This document shows positions 39,861 to 52,962 of a stretch of 64,000 bases of DNA, in pieces. Position 1 is the stretch's first letter. Every line of letters starts with the position of its first letter. The position numbers were made by a program, and so were the translations under genes. The stretch spans positions 186,001-250,000 of the forward strand of contig FMBT01000310.1 of the NCBI GenBank assembly GCA_900095095.1, in the 5' to 3' direction. This DNA comes from Fragilariopsis cylindrus CCMP1102. Lineage: Eukaryota; Bacillariophyta; Bacillariophyceae; Bacillariales; Bacillariaceae. The notes under the pieces were generated by a model. It saw only the letters and a list, made by a program, of their open reading frames with translations. It ran no database searches and was not told the DNA's origin.

Positions 39861-42156
39861 TTACTGATAAGCTTTAGGATTCATAGCCTTCCGAGCCATT
39901 TTTCTCATTTCGGGATCTGCTAGTAATTCTGCTTCGCTGGGATTAGAGTTAGATCCTTTTCCATTATTCTTCATCATTTTTCGGGCAAGATGAATCATAT
40001 CCGGATCCTCCATCATCCGACGAGCTTCATGGGAGGAATTTTGTTCCTCTAGTTTTTGCCTTTCTAATTTGAGTTGGGCCTTACCCAGATACGATTTGCT
40101 AGCGGCGTTGTTCGGATCGTGACTGAGAGCGGTCTTGTACGCAACGATGGAACCCTCAAAGTCATTCATAAAGAATCTAGAAAGGCCTAAACGAGCATAA
40201 GCCTTACCGTAAGTTGGTTTTAAGACAATCGCTGCTTCCGAATCATTCACCGCTTCTTCGTATCGTTCGAGATAACACAAGGCGGCCGCTCGATTTGAAT
40301 AGTAAACGTGAGATTGTGGTCCATCGGGAGATAATCCAAGAGCATTCGAATAGGACTCTAGCGCAGATTGATATTGGCGATCGGCCATTTGAGTATTGCC
40401 TAAGGTCTTGTGTTTCTCAGCGGCCTCATTTGAAACGCCAGGCAAACCCGGTGATTTCTTTCTCTTGTTCTCTTTGCTTTTCCTATCTTTCTTTGGCTCA
40501 GTATTGCTAGTATTGCTAGCAAAACTGTCGCTTTTAAAGATAGTGGTGGACTTTCCTCCTCCACGTTTATTATGATTTGACTTCTCCCACTCGCTAACGA
40601 CGGAATAACTCATCGGTGCAGATGTATCCGGAACATCTACTTGACCCACTGCGGCCAATTTTTTCGCCGCCTTTTCCAGATAGGATTTGCTGGATTTATT
40701 GTCTGGTTCGTATTTGAGGGCAACCGTATAAGCCTCCATGGCGCGTCGGTAGTCACCCAATAAAAAGTGTGCCAACCCAAGACGGGCGTGCGCCTTACCG
40801 TAGGTGGGTGCTAGCGATAAGGCCCGTTCGCTATCCAATATGGCCTGATCGAACATTTTCATACTCAACAGGGCAGCGGCTCGATTGGAAAAGTATACGT
40901 GACTTGAGGTCCACTAGGACATAATTTTAATGATTGCGTGTAGCATTCTAATGCTGCCTTGTATTCCTTCTTTTGCATATAAGCGTTTCCTCGTGATTTT
41001 AAGCTTTCAGCTTCTGCTTGCGATTCAGCCTCTGCGACGCTGGATCTATTCGAGCAGTATCGGGCGATGGAGATGAAGCTGGTACAATTGGAGCTGCCGG
41101 ACTCGGAGCTCGTGGCTTGCTGTCCTTCAACCTTTGTTTACGTGCGTGAACAACTCCTTTCATGCGTCGTCCGTGATGGTAGTCTGCGAGGTACGTCATT
41201 GCACCGGTAGCCATTGCGTCCTGGTTGGGATCATCTCCATCCGCTCCTGGCGGTTCCATTTTGGATGCAAGCTTGCTACGAAATTTGCTCACTACCTTAC
41301 CCATTCGTTCGTCGTATACTGCCTTCTGTAAGACCATCCGTTCTTCTTCCTGCTGGGGATCGTCTCGGGGTGTTTCGTGTTCAGGATCTTCAAAAAATCC
41401 CTTGCTGTCAACGGCATGTACAAATTGATCGAAAAGTGGTGTACGGATCATTTCGTCTTCCGCCACGAGCCGCGCCTTGGCCTTGAGTTGACATAAACCG
41501 GCGGCTGCAACTTCTCCCAGCAGTAAAGGGCCTCGACCATTGACACTACCAGACAATCCATTCAATAAAAAGAAGCGATTAGCGTTCGACGGATGAGCGT
41601 CATCGTAGTCGTACCATGTGTATGAATCAAGAACGCCATTTGAATTGCTATCGTTTTTCTTCTCGTCCGTTTCGTTCTCGTCAATGAATGGATTTTCTGA
41701 CAACAAAATTTGGTTCGTCATTTCCTGTAGAGACGGCAGATTAGACATATCCTCTGGAGGTGAACCGGTTGGATTCATCATTTCTTCTTGTTCATTCGGT
41801 GAGGCTTCTGTTAATACACGATGCGAATCCATCCAGGAATCATTGAAGACAGGCATAGTAACTTGGTTGTAGTTAACGGGAACGTCTTCGTGACTCTTCC
41901 CACGTCCGCTGGTTTTCTTTAACGGCCCTTGCATTGAGAAAGAACGACCAAGAGCGTGAATCGCTAGGGTCAACCAATCTGCGTGCAGTCCCTCAGCTTC
42001 GAGCAAGTCTTGCGGATCACTGTAGGTCCGCCTCAAGTCTCGTAGGTAATCGAGACAAAATAGCGTCAGTTGACTTTCTGTTGGCAAATACTCATGTTCT
42101 GTAACGACGCCGGTGTCGCCAGGGCTGCCATTCGTCATCGTTGGCGCCGATACCAT
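39861..42156 (-). CDS. TPR co-chaperone-like protein (SGT/STI1-like)
   Basis: ATG at 42156. The first 360 residues are unrecognised, with LPTESQLTLFCLDYLRDLRR and AGLCQLKAKARLVAEDEMIR as the ordered parts. Two TPR clamps follow. The first has LKSRGNAYMQKKEYKAALEC, SHVYFSNRAAALLSMKMF and APTYGKAHARLGLAHFLLGD; the second has EAAEKHKTLGNTQMADRQYQ, YYSNRAAALCYLERYEEAV and KPTYGKAYARLGLSRFF. The C-terminus has DPDMIHLARKMM and DPEMRKMARKAM, the DP-type motif of STI1-like proteins. These proteins hold Hsp70 or Hsp90 C-termini. The frame changes at about 41041 and about 40892; each is mended by one base (at the second, CAAGTCAC read as CAAAGTCAC restores SHVYFSNRA). Full length is about 760 residues. 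Confidence 0.82.
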
Positions 42157-43751
42157 TCTACTATTATACTATTATTTGCAATGCGACCCGAGATAATGTT
42201 TTTTTAATCCTGTAAAGGCTGATAAGTATGTTGTTGGCTTGTTATTGTTGCCTTTGCTGCCCGGTAGTTAGTACTTGCAGTATCAGGAAACGACAGGATG
42301 CAAAATATTACGACACGACTGTTGCGATAATGCAAAAATAAAATAGGTATGTAAAGAAAAATGGCAGAAGGATGCTTTTTCCAAAACTCAAATAACGGTA
42401 GGCAGAAAATCGCCAGAAATGCTTACAAACACGCATAGTGTGCGAAAATCGGTTCACGCGCAAGGCGGCCAGTACGACTATACCTCACTTTTTTTCTTTT
42501 CACAAATATAAAACAATTATCTTTAGCAGTACGCGTACGTGTACGGTAGTACATTGTAGTACTGGTACAAACATTATGTATTCCTGCACTCTGCAGTGTG
42601 CACAAACCTTTATACCGCATTTTGATAGTTGAGATGAGAGCATAGTTTTGTGTGGATATAACAATTGACTGGTCTTCTATAACCGCAGTTGTTCAAGCTT
42701 TTGTGCTCCTCCTTTGTATATGCATATGCGATGCGACGCTTAGTGTAGCGTGTTCCCAATAAATGTTGAAACAGCATGCTTCCTCCTCCTCAGCGTGTAT
42801 AGTGTATAATTCCACATCAGTCATTCACTCCCATCCATCCCATGACGCACAAAATAACATAGAGATCTCCTGCAGAAATAGAATGTCCAGACAGACTAAA
42901 TCTAGTCAGTACTGGGAATAGAATTGTCACAAGCAAGGGGGTTATAAGGGAATATGTATGTACCTTCACTTCTGACAATAATAATAGTAATTTTGTACGT
43001 AAACTGTTCTTTGAGTCTATAATTTCTTCTAATGATACAAACAACACAAAAGAGATATGCATTTTTAATAGATGACATACTACAGATGTGGTAGAGAGGA
43101 GGCTTATTTTCTCCCTCATTCATCATCAACATGTGCAATATTTTTTATGGAAGATGGGAAAACAAGACCAAAAAGTAATGACTGGATTCAAACACAATCC
43201 TCTCAGCAAAACACAAAGGTTCTATAGAAAAATGATAGTAATACTTGTTAATAATACTTTACATTGCATTAGTAGTAGTTGGACTGAATTACATTGATCA
43301 ACTATTTACTCAACTACAGAGATATGAGGTATTTTCTCAATTGCAGTTTATTCCAGGAAAAGTCGTAAAAGGCAATCTGCTCAACCTTTTTTTTGAAGTA
43401 TACTATGGCTATCTCAAGACTAGTGCAACAATCTGACTTCAACTACTAGGTTGATATGACACCAATTAAGTGGGGGGGGGGGGGGAAGGGAATTATAGTG
43501 GGGATGTGCTGCATTTATTGAAGGCATCTGTCTCATCAGAAATGACATTAGTTTAGTGATACAAAATAAATTCAATTATTCATAGAGATTAATTTTGAAT
43601 TTGGGATCTCGAAATTATTAAGAATAAAAACAATAATGCATTATTTCTTTCTAAAGTAAGTTTTGTCTTCAGACAACAGCCATTCAAGAAGGAGACATGT
43701 CTCTTTCGTAGCTTGCATGTCGCCCCTGCCGTCAAGATCTAAAAAGAATAA
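42157..43751. other. 1.6-kb gene-poor stretch
   Basis: No supported gene. It contains the densest GTAC-type patch of the window (cgcgtacgtgtacggtagta and following gtactggtac, about 42531-42570) and a 14-base G homopolymer at 43472-43485. Small open frames on both strands lack recognisable content. This is one of the few places where neighbours lie on the same strand. Confidence 0.5.
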
Positions 43752-44510
43752 TCATTCGATGACCTTTGAGAAATAAACTTCGGGTGGTTTCGCAAATGGA
43801 TCGGTTCCGGCAAACGCTTCCCATTCGACAAAGTGAGGAGCAGTTGCATGTGCATTGAATCCTTCTTTGCCATCTTCGGCACCGGTGTACTGCTCATGAA
43901 AGTGGAAGACATTAGGAATTGTGGTAGATTCACCGTACGTGTATTGTAAAGCCAATGGTTCTGTGCCTTCGGTTCCTTCCTTATTGTTTTGGATAACTTC
44001 CAAAAACGCCTCTCGCAATTCAATTTTCGGATAGAGATTAACGGTAACACAAAATACTGTTTTCGGTATATCCCGCTTGCTATTAGACCAATCGGAACCT
44101 TCCCCTAGAGGCGAAAATAGTGACAGTTCCATCTCTCCATCCGGAGTGAAAGGGTTTTCGGCTTTGCAAAAGTTGTCGTACCGAACAAAATGAGGGGTTT
44201 TAATATGTTCTTCGTAGGCAGATTCATCTAAGTATTGTTCGTGGAGGTAAAATGTATTCGGAGTAGTCTCATCTTCGGTGATTGCAAACTGAAGGTTGCC
44301 TTGTTCATTTCGTCGCGTATGGAATTGATCATCCTTTATTTGTTCCAACCAGGCTTCTCGTTTCTCTGGTCTGATCGACATCTTAACATTCAATGCAAAC
44401 GGCGGCATCGTGTTTAAGGTCGGTGATACAGACAAACTAGAAGCTTTCCCCGAAAGAAAAAATATAGTACAAAGCACTACGGCAATGTGTACATCAAAGG
44501 ATGAAACCAT
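43752..44510 (-). CDS. Protein with two antibiotic-biosynthesis-monooxygenase-like (ABM) domains
   Basis: Start chosen at ATG 44510 because it begins a signal-peptide-like sequence (MVSSFDVHIAVVLCTIFFLS then GKASS); the frame is open upstream but without sequence character. 252 residues. Domain 1 has FALNVKMSIRPEKREAWLEQ, LQFAITEDETTPNTFYLHEQ and EEHIKTPHFVRYDNF. Domain 2 has VFCVTVNLYPKIELREAFLE, LQYTYGESTTIPNVFHFHEQ and HATAPHFVEWEAFAGTDPF. This is the dimeric alpha/beta-barrel pattern (YLHEQY...H..TPHF) of ABM proteins, duplicated in one chain so that it can fold as its own dimer. Reaction unknown; family members act on quinones, haem or polyketides. Secreted or plastid location inferred. 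Confidence 0.83.
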   Translation of the reverse strand: MVSSFDVHIAVVLCTIFFLSGKASSLSVSPTLNTMPPFALNVKMSIRPEKREAWLEQIKDDQFHTRRNEQGNLQFAITEDETTPNTFYLHEQYLDESAYEEHIKTPHFVRYDNFCKAENPFTPDGEMELSLFSPLGEGSDWSNSKRDIPKTVFCVTVNLYPKIELREAFLEVIQNNKEGTEGTEPLALQYTYGESTTIPNVFHFHEQYTGAEDGKEGFNAHATAPHFVEWEAFAGTDPFAKPPEVYFSKVIE

Positions 44511-44821
44511 AACACTTGATATTTGATGCCTTTTAAAGAAATTAGGGAAACAGAAAACAGTGATGCTGAGTAGTGGGAGTGATGAGTCGAAAGAGAACTC
44601 TACTTCTACTTCTGCTACTGTATCATGTTGTATGTACATCATGCAATACGAATTTACGCATCGATTATTGTCAATTGAAAGATATGCAATTATTGTACGG
44701 GACTGGGATTTGATCACGGACTAGAAAAAATGTAGAGATTGTCACACACAAACAATTATTCCCATCAATCAATGAAATTGACGTAATATTTTATTGTACG
44801 TTTAATTTTAGACCTTGAAAG
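44511..44821. promoter_or_regulatory. Divergent promoter gap, ABM protein / cyclophilin
   Basis: 311 bp between divergent start codons, one of the shortest shared promoter gaps in the window. AT-rich, with no motif I can defend. Confidence 0.4.
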
Positions 44822-45866
44822 ATGATGTGCAGCAAAAAGAATAAGAGAGATGTAGACACGACAAAGTTGTCGTCGTCAATGTCGTCAATGTCGTATTGTT
44901 TTTTACAAATATCCATCGGTGGTGAAATGATGAAGGATAAAATTATAATCGAATTTGATACATTGAATCGTCCAAAAACTTGTCGTTCGTTTTTGGCATT
45001 ATGTACTTCTCAATAACAACTCGTAAATCATCACCACAACAAACCTACCGTGGATCTGAATTCCATCGAATAGTACCTGGAATGTGTGTTCAGGGTGGAG
45101 ATTTTGAAAAATTTGATGGTACCGGTGGATTTAGTCCGTTGTATGGACATCATTGGGAGGATGAACATATCAACACCAACAGTTCTAACAAAAACAGTTC
45201 AAATAAAAACAACAAACATGATCAGGCAGGGATTGTTAGTATGGCCAATCCTGGTAAGAAAAATACAAACGGATCTCAATTTTTTATCACACTGAAGCCG
45301 CACCACATTTAGATGCTAATCATGTTGTATTTGGCAGAGTAATTTCAGGAATGGATACAACAGTACAGAAAATGGCAGATGTTGAACGAGATAACAAAAA
45401 TCGGCCTGTTTCGTTACAACGCATAGTAATTGAAGATTGTGGACTACATGCCCAACTACAACAACAATCTACATCGACGGACGACAAGAAGATGAAAAAG
45501 AAAAAGAAAAACAAGAAACGACGACGAAAGGACGACGATAATGATACTAGTGGCGTCGATGATACTGATAACGATAGCGATAATGAGGACGATCGTCGTC
45601 GATCTAGGAAGAGACATAAAAAGAAAAAAGAATCCAGAAAGATTGACAAGAAGAAACGAGAGAGAAAACATAGAAGACGATACCAAGACAACGACGAAAA
45701 TTCGAGCGATAATGATGTATCATCTTATTGCTCTTCGTCTACCAGTAGTAGCAGTAGTAGCAATAGTTATGATAGTGATGATCGAAAACAAAAGAGAAAA
45801 CGATATAAAAAGAAATCTAAGGGGGAAAGGGGCAACCACAAAAGAAGTAAGAAGACGAAAAAATAG
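44822..45866 (+). CDS. Cyclophilin-type peptidyl-prolyl isomerase with basic tail
   Basis: The isomerase core is complete but spread over three frames: [20 protein letters not shown], then [20 protein letters not shown], a short insert, [20 protein letters not shown], then [19 protein letters not shown] and [19 protein letters not shown]. Catalytic Arg (FHR), QGGDF and the SMAN and GSQFF segments are present. Breaks at about 45015-45030 and about 45293 each need one extra base; at the second, [11 protein letters not shown] appears if one A is added. The C-terminal 135 residues are Lys/Arg/Asp/Ser-rich ([33 protein letters not shown]), like spliceosome-associated SR-cyclophilins. The predicted role is nuclear proline isomerisation in splicing. 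I saw no intron solution for the breaks. Confidence 0.82.
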
Positions 45867-46121
45867 TAGAGAAAGGGCTACCGCATCGTTCTTATTGGAT
45901 AACAAAAATAGTTACGACAAAAAGTTGGTGGCTGCGCTATGCTAGTGCTAGTACGAGTACTAGGGTCTACAATTTGAACTTCTTCCCTAGAAAATGGTTG
46001 AAGAAGGATCTATGTATTTCTGTGAAGTAAAAATTATGTTATTATATCGTTAAAAGCGCACAATTTTATCCTAACATAAAAAGAAAAGAAAATAATTAAA
46101 CTTTGTTTACCCCCCTGTGCA

Positions 46122-49100
46122 TTACTTATTACTACTGTTTCTCTCGTTGATATATTGGTCTCCCATCCGATCTTTCAATTGCTGTAGTTCCCCTTCGAGT
46201 GACAGAATTATTTGTTCCTTGTTTGTGTCACCCTCTTCCATTAGCTCCAAGTGTTCTTCCAGATCAACAATTTTGCTTTCGAGAGTTTGGATTTCATCAT
46301 CTCGTCTTTCTGAGATATTTAAAGAAGTCGTCAACTCATCAACTAACCGTTCCCGAGTGTTACTCAAGCCATCCGATACGTCAGTATCATTGCTTTCGGT
46401 CTCGATTTCTACCAACATCCGTATCCGATTTGTGAGGGATTGATTTTCGACATGCAAATCATTCCGTTGAAGTTCGGTCGTTCGCAAAGATTGACGAGTA
46501 GATTCTAGGTCTTCGGTCAACTTTCCGATCTCAATATCCGTTTCTATTTCTACGGCGTCGATGGCTGCTAAATCGTCAACAACAGATTCAAGTTTCTGCG
46601 ATAGCGCTTCCTTCTGTTCTTCCATCTGAGAGATACGTTGAAGATTTTTACGATCTTCTTCTGTCGCGCAAATCAGGTCGTCTTGAAGTTGTATATGTTT
46701 TGAATTTAGCCCGTCGATCTTTTCGTTAGCTTCCTTTAGATCCTCCCGAAGAGAAGCAACCTGCTTCGTGACATCAGCTAGGTTGTCCGCCAATTCTTTC
46801 TTTTCGTCATCAACTATATCTAGCTGCTGTTGCCAGTTGTCACTTTGTTCGGTGAGTTTTGACACATTTTGAAGCTGGCGATTCAATTGATTCTCCTTCA
46901 TCACAAGCTCGTTGTCTTTTGTTCGTTTTCGATCGAAACTCGTCGTATTTCTTCTGTTTTCTCGATTTCGTTTTTTTCTTTGATTTCTTCGATTTGAGCA
47001 TTTGCATTCTCAAGCTGCTTCAACAGATCACTCTTCTGGCTTTCCAAATCTTCCAACGCTTCCACTCGCAGTGTATTTAATTTCAATTCAATATCTTCAA
47101 TAACATCGTCCTTAGCAAATAACTCCCCCTCTAGCTCCGAAAGTTGTGAAGAAGCTTCCGCAAGCCGCCCTACTTGCTTTTCGATCTGATCTTCATATTT
47201 TTGTGCGGAATCCAGAAGCCTAGATTTCTCTTCCTCGAGTCGACTAATTTCTTCTCCGTGCTCTTGCAATAAATTTTCCATTTCAATCAACTGTTTTAGA
47301 GTTTGTCCTCAATTTGCTGGCGCTTTGTATCTAACCTCTCTATTTCTTCATCGCGTTCAAATAGTTCCTTCTCTAGCTCAGACATTTGCATAGACGCTTG
47401 TTCAAGCCTTTTCCCTTTACAAGAAAGGTCTTTCTCCATGTCTATAATAAGTTGGTTTTTTTCAAGAATTGTAGCCTGGTGGGATAACAGCTTTTCGCTC
47501 TCGAACTCGAGTTCGGTATTTTTATGCTCCTTCGTTTTGGACATGTTTTGACACTCATCTTGAGCAGAATTCAATTCATAGAGTGCTTTTTGAAGAGATC
47601 TTTCGAGTGTCGATTCACGTTCTTTAGATTCGTCAAGTAGTTTGTTGGCGTCATGTACCTGCAACTCGGCAAGGTTCCGTTCTTCCACGACACTTTCCTT
47701 TTCAATTGAAAGGCGTTCAATGTTTGCTTTTGAATCTGTTTCGAGAAGTAATATCTTATGTTCAAGAGCTTCACATTGATATTTGTGGGTGAGAGACAAA
47801 TTTCTTTTTCTTCTTCTTCCTCTAAACTCTTCACCTTCTCTTCTAACAATCTTTCAATCTCTATCTTCGTACTATCATCTTTCTCCGCGTGGAAAGTACT
47901 CTGCACCTGCATAAATTCCGGCCGCTCTCGCTCTAATTTGACTTCCAGTGCATCTTTTTCCTTTCGTGACTCTTCTAGCGTTATCTCGATTTGTTCCATC
48001 TTGGATACATATAATTGCTCCGCTGTCAGCTTCGACGCGTACGTTGCCTCCAGTAGTGATTTTTCTTTTTCCTTCTTAGAAATCTGTTCCCTCAAGCTAT
48101 TTTCTCTGCTTCGTTTTGATCCAACGACAAACAATACCCAGTGATCTGTGAACGAAGTGCATTCACTTGATCAACAGAGCTTTCGTTTGTTTTGCTGCAT
48201 CCTCGAGCTGAATTTCAAGGCGTGCTTTGTCGTCATTGGACGGTCCTCGAACGCAGCTGCCTGTCTCTTTTTTCTTTCCCAAGATTTCCTATTATTTCAT
48301 TTTCCACTTTCGCCCTTTCATTTAGTTTCGATTCTAGACCTCTTTTTCGCACTTTAACTCAGAAAGTTCGGCTTCGAGTGATTCTGTGCAGCATCCTTTT
48401 CTATCAATTTACCTTGATATTCTGAATGCTCCAAGAGGGCGTCCTTAAGGATAGTTTGAGCTTCATCAATTCTTTCTGAAGTCTGTTGACTTTAACATTT
48501 GCTGTCTGAAGCCTGACTTCATAGTCGGCAACAGGTTGCAAAGATTCAGATTCAGTTCCTTCTAGCGTTACCCGATCTGAAGATACCAACTTTCGATCCT
48601 TTTATGCGTTGCTGTTTGTGTGAATGAGTCTGAGGAATCATCTCCTTTCGATATGCTGGACTGATCAGTCTCGACGATTTCCAACATTTCAGTCGTATTT
48701 AGATCTGTGTCACGATTGTGTCCAGCAGAATCCACAGATTTACCCGACTCGATTTGGCCATTTATCTTGACTGGCAAAGCCTCCGGCAGTGATGCTTCCT
48801 TTAAAGATCGACAAATATTAGTTGCGGCTGCGTTGGGATCGATATCATTCTTTACGTTTTTGAAAGCAATACTACCATTAGAAGAGGCATCTAATAGGGA
48901 GCGGTACTTGCGAAGACTTTGGTCGGGGGATGTCGAAGAAATAGAGCGTTCCCTTCTTCGCTCCTTGCGTTGTTTCAGTTGCTCCATTTCCTGACTGAGC
49001 TTTAAATGCAAATTATTAACGAGGAAGTTGTTAGTATTTGACTGTTCTTCCATATTCCGCATCTTGACGATACGTTCCCGAGATTCGGCGGACAATTTCT

Positions 49101-51500
49101 GAGCTGAATCTACGGAAAATTTGCAGGCCTCTTCCTGGATTTCGAAAAAAGTATCGTCCTTTATTGCAGTGTGATAGTCAGAATTACCAGTATGTCCAGC
49201 CATAGGGTTTGCATCGATCTTGGCAGCTCCTTGATCTTCCGACACTACCTGAAGCTTGTTTTTAACTTTGTCGTCGATTTGAGCATGAACCGAAAAATAC
49301 TCCTCTTCCAGTTCGAGTTGCCGGTCTCTTGACGGAGAAGCTGACATCGATACACCCAAGAAGGTTTGCAAGATGTGAACACGATCATCGGCCTTGGCAG
49401 CTTTATTTTTGGCATTCTTTGCTTGTTCAGTCATATCTTTTAATTCCTCTCGTAATGTATGCTCCGATTCATCGCGGGATTTTATGCCAACTTCCAATAT
49501 CTTAATTTGATCTACCAATTCTTCATGTTCCTTGTGAGAGAGCGATTGTGATTGGCTAGCGGTATCGTTTTCGTCAATATTAGGAGCAGAGGCCACCGAT
49601 GCGTCCTGTACCTCTTTCTCGAGAGATTGAATTGCTCTCTTTAATAAACCCTGCTCATGATAGAATTGGACACCATCTTTTCTAAGCTTTTCTTCTAGTT
49701 CGCACTGTTAATTTCTAGTCCTTCAACTCTCCTATGCCATTCGTGCCGTTCTAACCGAGTGTTGGCATGCTGTTGTTCCGCCAGGTTGCGTTCCTCTTGA
49801 AGTTCCTCTTGGAACGAGTCCGAACGATCTTTCCATTCTTTGAGTTGACGTTCCACTAATATGTTTTCGAATTGATTCTCCGCTTGTGCTGCTGGATATC
49901 TGTTTGGAGCTGCTGGACTTTGATACTATGCTGTTGCTTTTCGTGTTCAAACGTTCCCTGATCTTGTCGTAGTGTTCCCACTTCATCGAGCAAGGCCTGC
50001 ACACGGCTTTCAAGTTTTGTCGCTGTTGATGCAATATCATGACGTGGTTAGATTTTTCCCTTGAATTTGAAGATGAAGGAGGAGACAATGATGATTCCGC
50101 TGTGATCTTTCGGCCGACGATATCATCGTTGACGTCGGCGTTATCATCATTCGCGATCTCCTTATCTATCTCAAGATGATTATCATTACCATCCTCTCTT
50201 CATTCACTTCCCCATCATAAATACCACCATCCGAGTCTTCTAAAATAATCCCTAAATCGGTAGTACTATCAACGTCATCATTTCATTGTCATTATTATTG
50301 CTGTATCTACCCCTGATAATCCCTTGTGACAATGATAAAGTTTCTTCCTGCCCTGCCATAGCTTGTAATTCTTCTTGGAAGTATTGGACCTGCCGCTGTG
50401 TTTCTTTGAATCTTTCCGATTCCACCTGTGCTTGTTTTTTCAATGACGTACTTCCTTTTCCAAGATATTTTCACGAAATTTCGTTGCTTGAGTGCATCTT
50501 CTAGTTCGACTACCCTCTCCTTAAATAAACGGGCAGAATGGCGTTCCGGTGATGACGAATCTGCAATGTGGATTGAAGATGCACCGTCCATCGTAGCAAT
50601 GGAAAACGCATCGGTGTCCACGCTATCACCACAACCACCACCACCATCGATACTACTATCCTTACAGCTGTGGTACGACTCTGTTTGTTCCTTTGCTGCT
50701 ATAGCGAGTTGTGCATTTTCCTCTTGCTCCTTAGTGAGACGAGCCAACTGATCGAGCTCTTGTTCCAACAATGAATTTTCTTCCAGTTCGGTTTGCCGTT
50801 GTTGAGATTGCTGGAACGTACGGAGTTGATGTTCAAGGTCTGTGATGTGATCTCGAAGAGAAGTCCTGGCACCCACGAGTTCTGACCGTGCATCCAATAG
50901 CTGTTGTCGCATAATATCTCGATCTAGTTGTACGTCCGCGAGTTCTCCCTCTAGATTTTCTTTTGTGAGTAGTACGCTTCTATTGATTGTTATCTTATCG
51001 TCGTTATTATTGTTATCATTAGTAATGCTGCCAATGCTGTTTCCGTTGTCACTACTATCATTTGACATTGCGAGAGACAACCAAGAATCTTTCGTCGGTG
51101 GATCGTCATCGGCTTCGACGTTGTTGTTGTTATTATTGCTGCTACTAATGGCTTCCCCAACTCGTAAAGATGACGACGACGAAGGTATCAGCGAGGAGGT
51201 GCTACCACCACCGCCATTTCGCAATCGACGAAATCGATCCCTACCCAGTTTCGTCCCAGTTGTCGCCACTGTTTTTTTGTTTGTTACCACCTCGGAAGCT
51301 AATACCTCTGTCGTTGTCTCGGGAGGTGTAATGAGACGTTTACTACGACGTCGGAAAGTTCTGGGTTTTACTATTGTTGCTGCCGACTCAGAAGGAGAAG
51401 GGATTGGTGTTTCGTCTGTTTTCTTTTTGTCGTCATCTTTATTACTGGTCTTCTTCTTCTTGGAAGAAGTATATGACAAGCGTCGCATGTAATTATTCAT
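46122..51500 (-). CDS. Giant coiled-coil protein (golgin/myosin-tail-like), frame-broken
   Basis: From ATG at 51500 to the stop at 46122, nearly 1,790 codons of continuous coiled-coil character appear on the minus strand, but in a chain of open blocks: 51500-50307, 50088-49732, 49596-48568, 48134-47571, 47799-47296, 47290-46901 and 46904-46122. Neighbouring blocks are offset by one base. At 46901-46904, for example, one extra A in an A4 run turns NEQKTTSL-stop into EQKDNELVMKENQ, continuing the helix. The first 200 residues are disordered and basic (SYTSSKKKKTSNK, RRRSKRLI); the rest is E/K/Q/L heptads such as ANERIDGL-type repeats and LEDLESQKSDLLKQLENANA. No motor, GRIP or kinase domain seen. 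It is a likely structural tether (Golgi, centrosome or cell cortex). At least seven breaks are needed, so this is either poor consensus or decay. Confidence 0.65.
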
Positions 51501-52045
51501 GTTGGTGATAAGTTACTTCAAGTAGTCAGCCATTGCAGTCGATTCTTCTCGCATCCTCCCATCTCACTATATCTAGAACTGCTGTTGGAAGTTGGGTCTT
51601 CGAAAACGATTGTACTGCTATTATAAGTAAGGCAGTTAAAGAAGTTGGTATGGAAGTTTTGAAGACATAACATGATACTGCACACCAGGTATATCTATGA
51701 CTGCAGCAAACATCAAACAGATACAGATTTCTTTTTTGACACAGGTGATATACTCTAGTAGTATTGTACACAGTCGTACTTTCAACTTTAAGTACATGCA
51801 TCATACCTCAATGCCGTACTATAGTACAGTAGTAGAGTACAGTATAATTTAACATATCACAGGACCATCCTTTCTAATTAAGTCTTGACAAGACTCAAAA
51901 ATCTGGTAGGTATCTTTCTCATCTTATTACATCAACTTCTTTTTTAATTACATTTCACAAAATCAGCACAAAATAAAAGATCAAGAGAAAATACAGCGAA
52001 TAGATATAATATACCGTGGTTTCTCCCGTCCTTGAGTGAACTACA
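51501..52045. promoter_or_regulatory. Divergent promoter gap, coiled-coil gene / lumen-type gene
   Basis: 545 bp. It contains several GTAC-type motifs (gtacacagtcgtac near 51768; ccgtactatagtacagtagt at about 51814) in the half nearer the plus-strand gene. No coding support. Confidence 0.45.
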
Positions 52046-52962
52046 ATGATGCGATTCCGGTTTTCTTGCCCTTTTCTTCTACTCATTTATGTCGCTCCGA
52101 CGAGACTCGTCACAACTAGAATATTTGCTTCGGCGTTGTATAATAATCGTCCGATAAACAACAGTGTTTATAATGATCGAGGAATAAGAACCGATTCTCG
52201 GCTATGTCTCGTCGAAATGTTGTCGGTTCCGTCGTCAACGTTGCTGCAATATAGCAGTATGGCCATCTATAGCATTATCCAGTGAAGAAGAAGTGGCTCA
52301 TCGTCGTCATCATTGGCTCGGCTGCGGACAATAATAATGTTTATCGATACGAAAACCGAGATCGAAAATCAAACAAGGATGCATTGGTTCGAGAAGATTA
52401 TTGGTTCATGATGGGGAAATCACCTCCTAGACTACTTAATGGACCATTAAAAGCAGATAATCCAGATTTTAATGCATTCGGATCGTGCGAAACAGCCCAG
52501 GACAAGTCTTCAAATTCATGTACTTACGTATCTCTGAAACAACGCGTACCGGTATATTCAAAGTACGCATTTAATATTGCATTGGGAGCTAAAGAATATA
52601 CTATATTAGGAAAGTCCTTACGAGATGGGAATTGGAAGGATGCAGAGAGTATACTTCAGGGGGCTCCCAGCCAACCACCTCCTCCTCCCATAGATGCTTT
52701 GTTAAAGATGGTATTGTTCGCAAGTGGAATGCTAACGTCTCCAAACTTTACTGGTCTTAGCAAACGTTTACTCGTTGCAAGATATTATGCTAATGAGATC
52801 AAATTCGCAATTGATGAAATCAAAGATGCTATCGATGAGCGTGACACAACACGAGCAAATGAGGCATGGAAATATGGGAAGGATTCGTGGAATTCATACT
52901 ATCAAATCGTCAACGATAGCGTTTCGGACAAAGTGGGTGACAAATTCGATTTGATAGCGTAA
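52046..52962 (+). CDS. Putative thylakoid-lumen four-helix protein (PsbQ/Psb31-like?)
   Basis: Two frames joined near 52279. The first, from ATG 52046, starts with a signal-like stretch (FSCPFLLLIYVAPTRLVTT). The second opens with KKKWLIVVIIGSAADNNN, resembling a thylakoid transfer signal with an A-x-A-type end, then a mature part rich in helices: LKQRVPVYSKYAFNIALGAK, YTILGKSLRDGNWKDAESIL, ALLKMVLFASGMLTSPNF, LLVARYYANEIKFAIDEIKD and EAWKYGKDSWNSYYQIVND. Helical bundle, length (about 200 mature residues) and a possible three-part presequence suggest an extrinsic photosystem II type protein, but I cannot name it firmly. The shift is equal to one missing base. Confidence 0.6.

Noticed and set aside
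42438-43436. Several open frames of 60-100 codons on both strands
   Set aside because: Overlapping, AT-driven frames without motifs; treated as intergenic.
44980-45312. Explaining the cyclophilin frame changes by introns (a gtaaatc donor near 45022)
   Set aside because: No acceptor precedes the conserved YRGSEFHR, and the second break lies in the middle of FFIT..PHLD with no splice signals.
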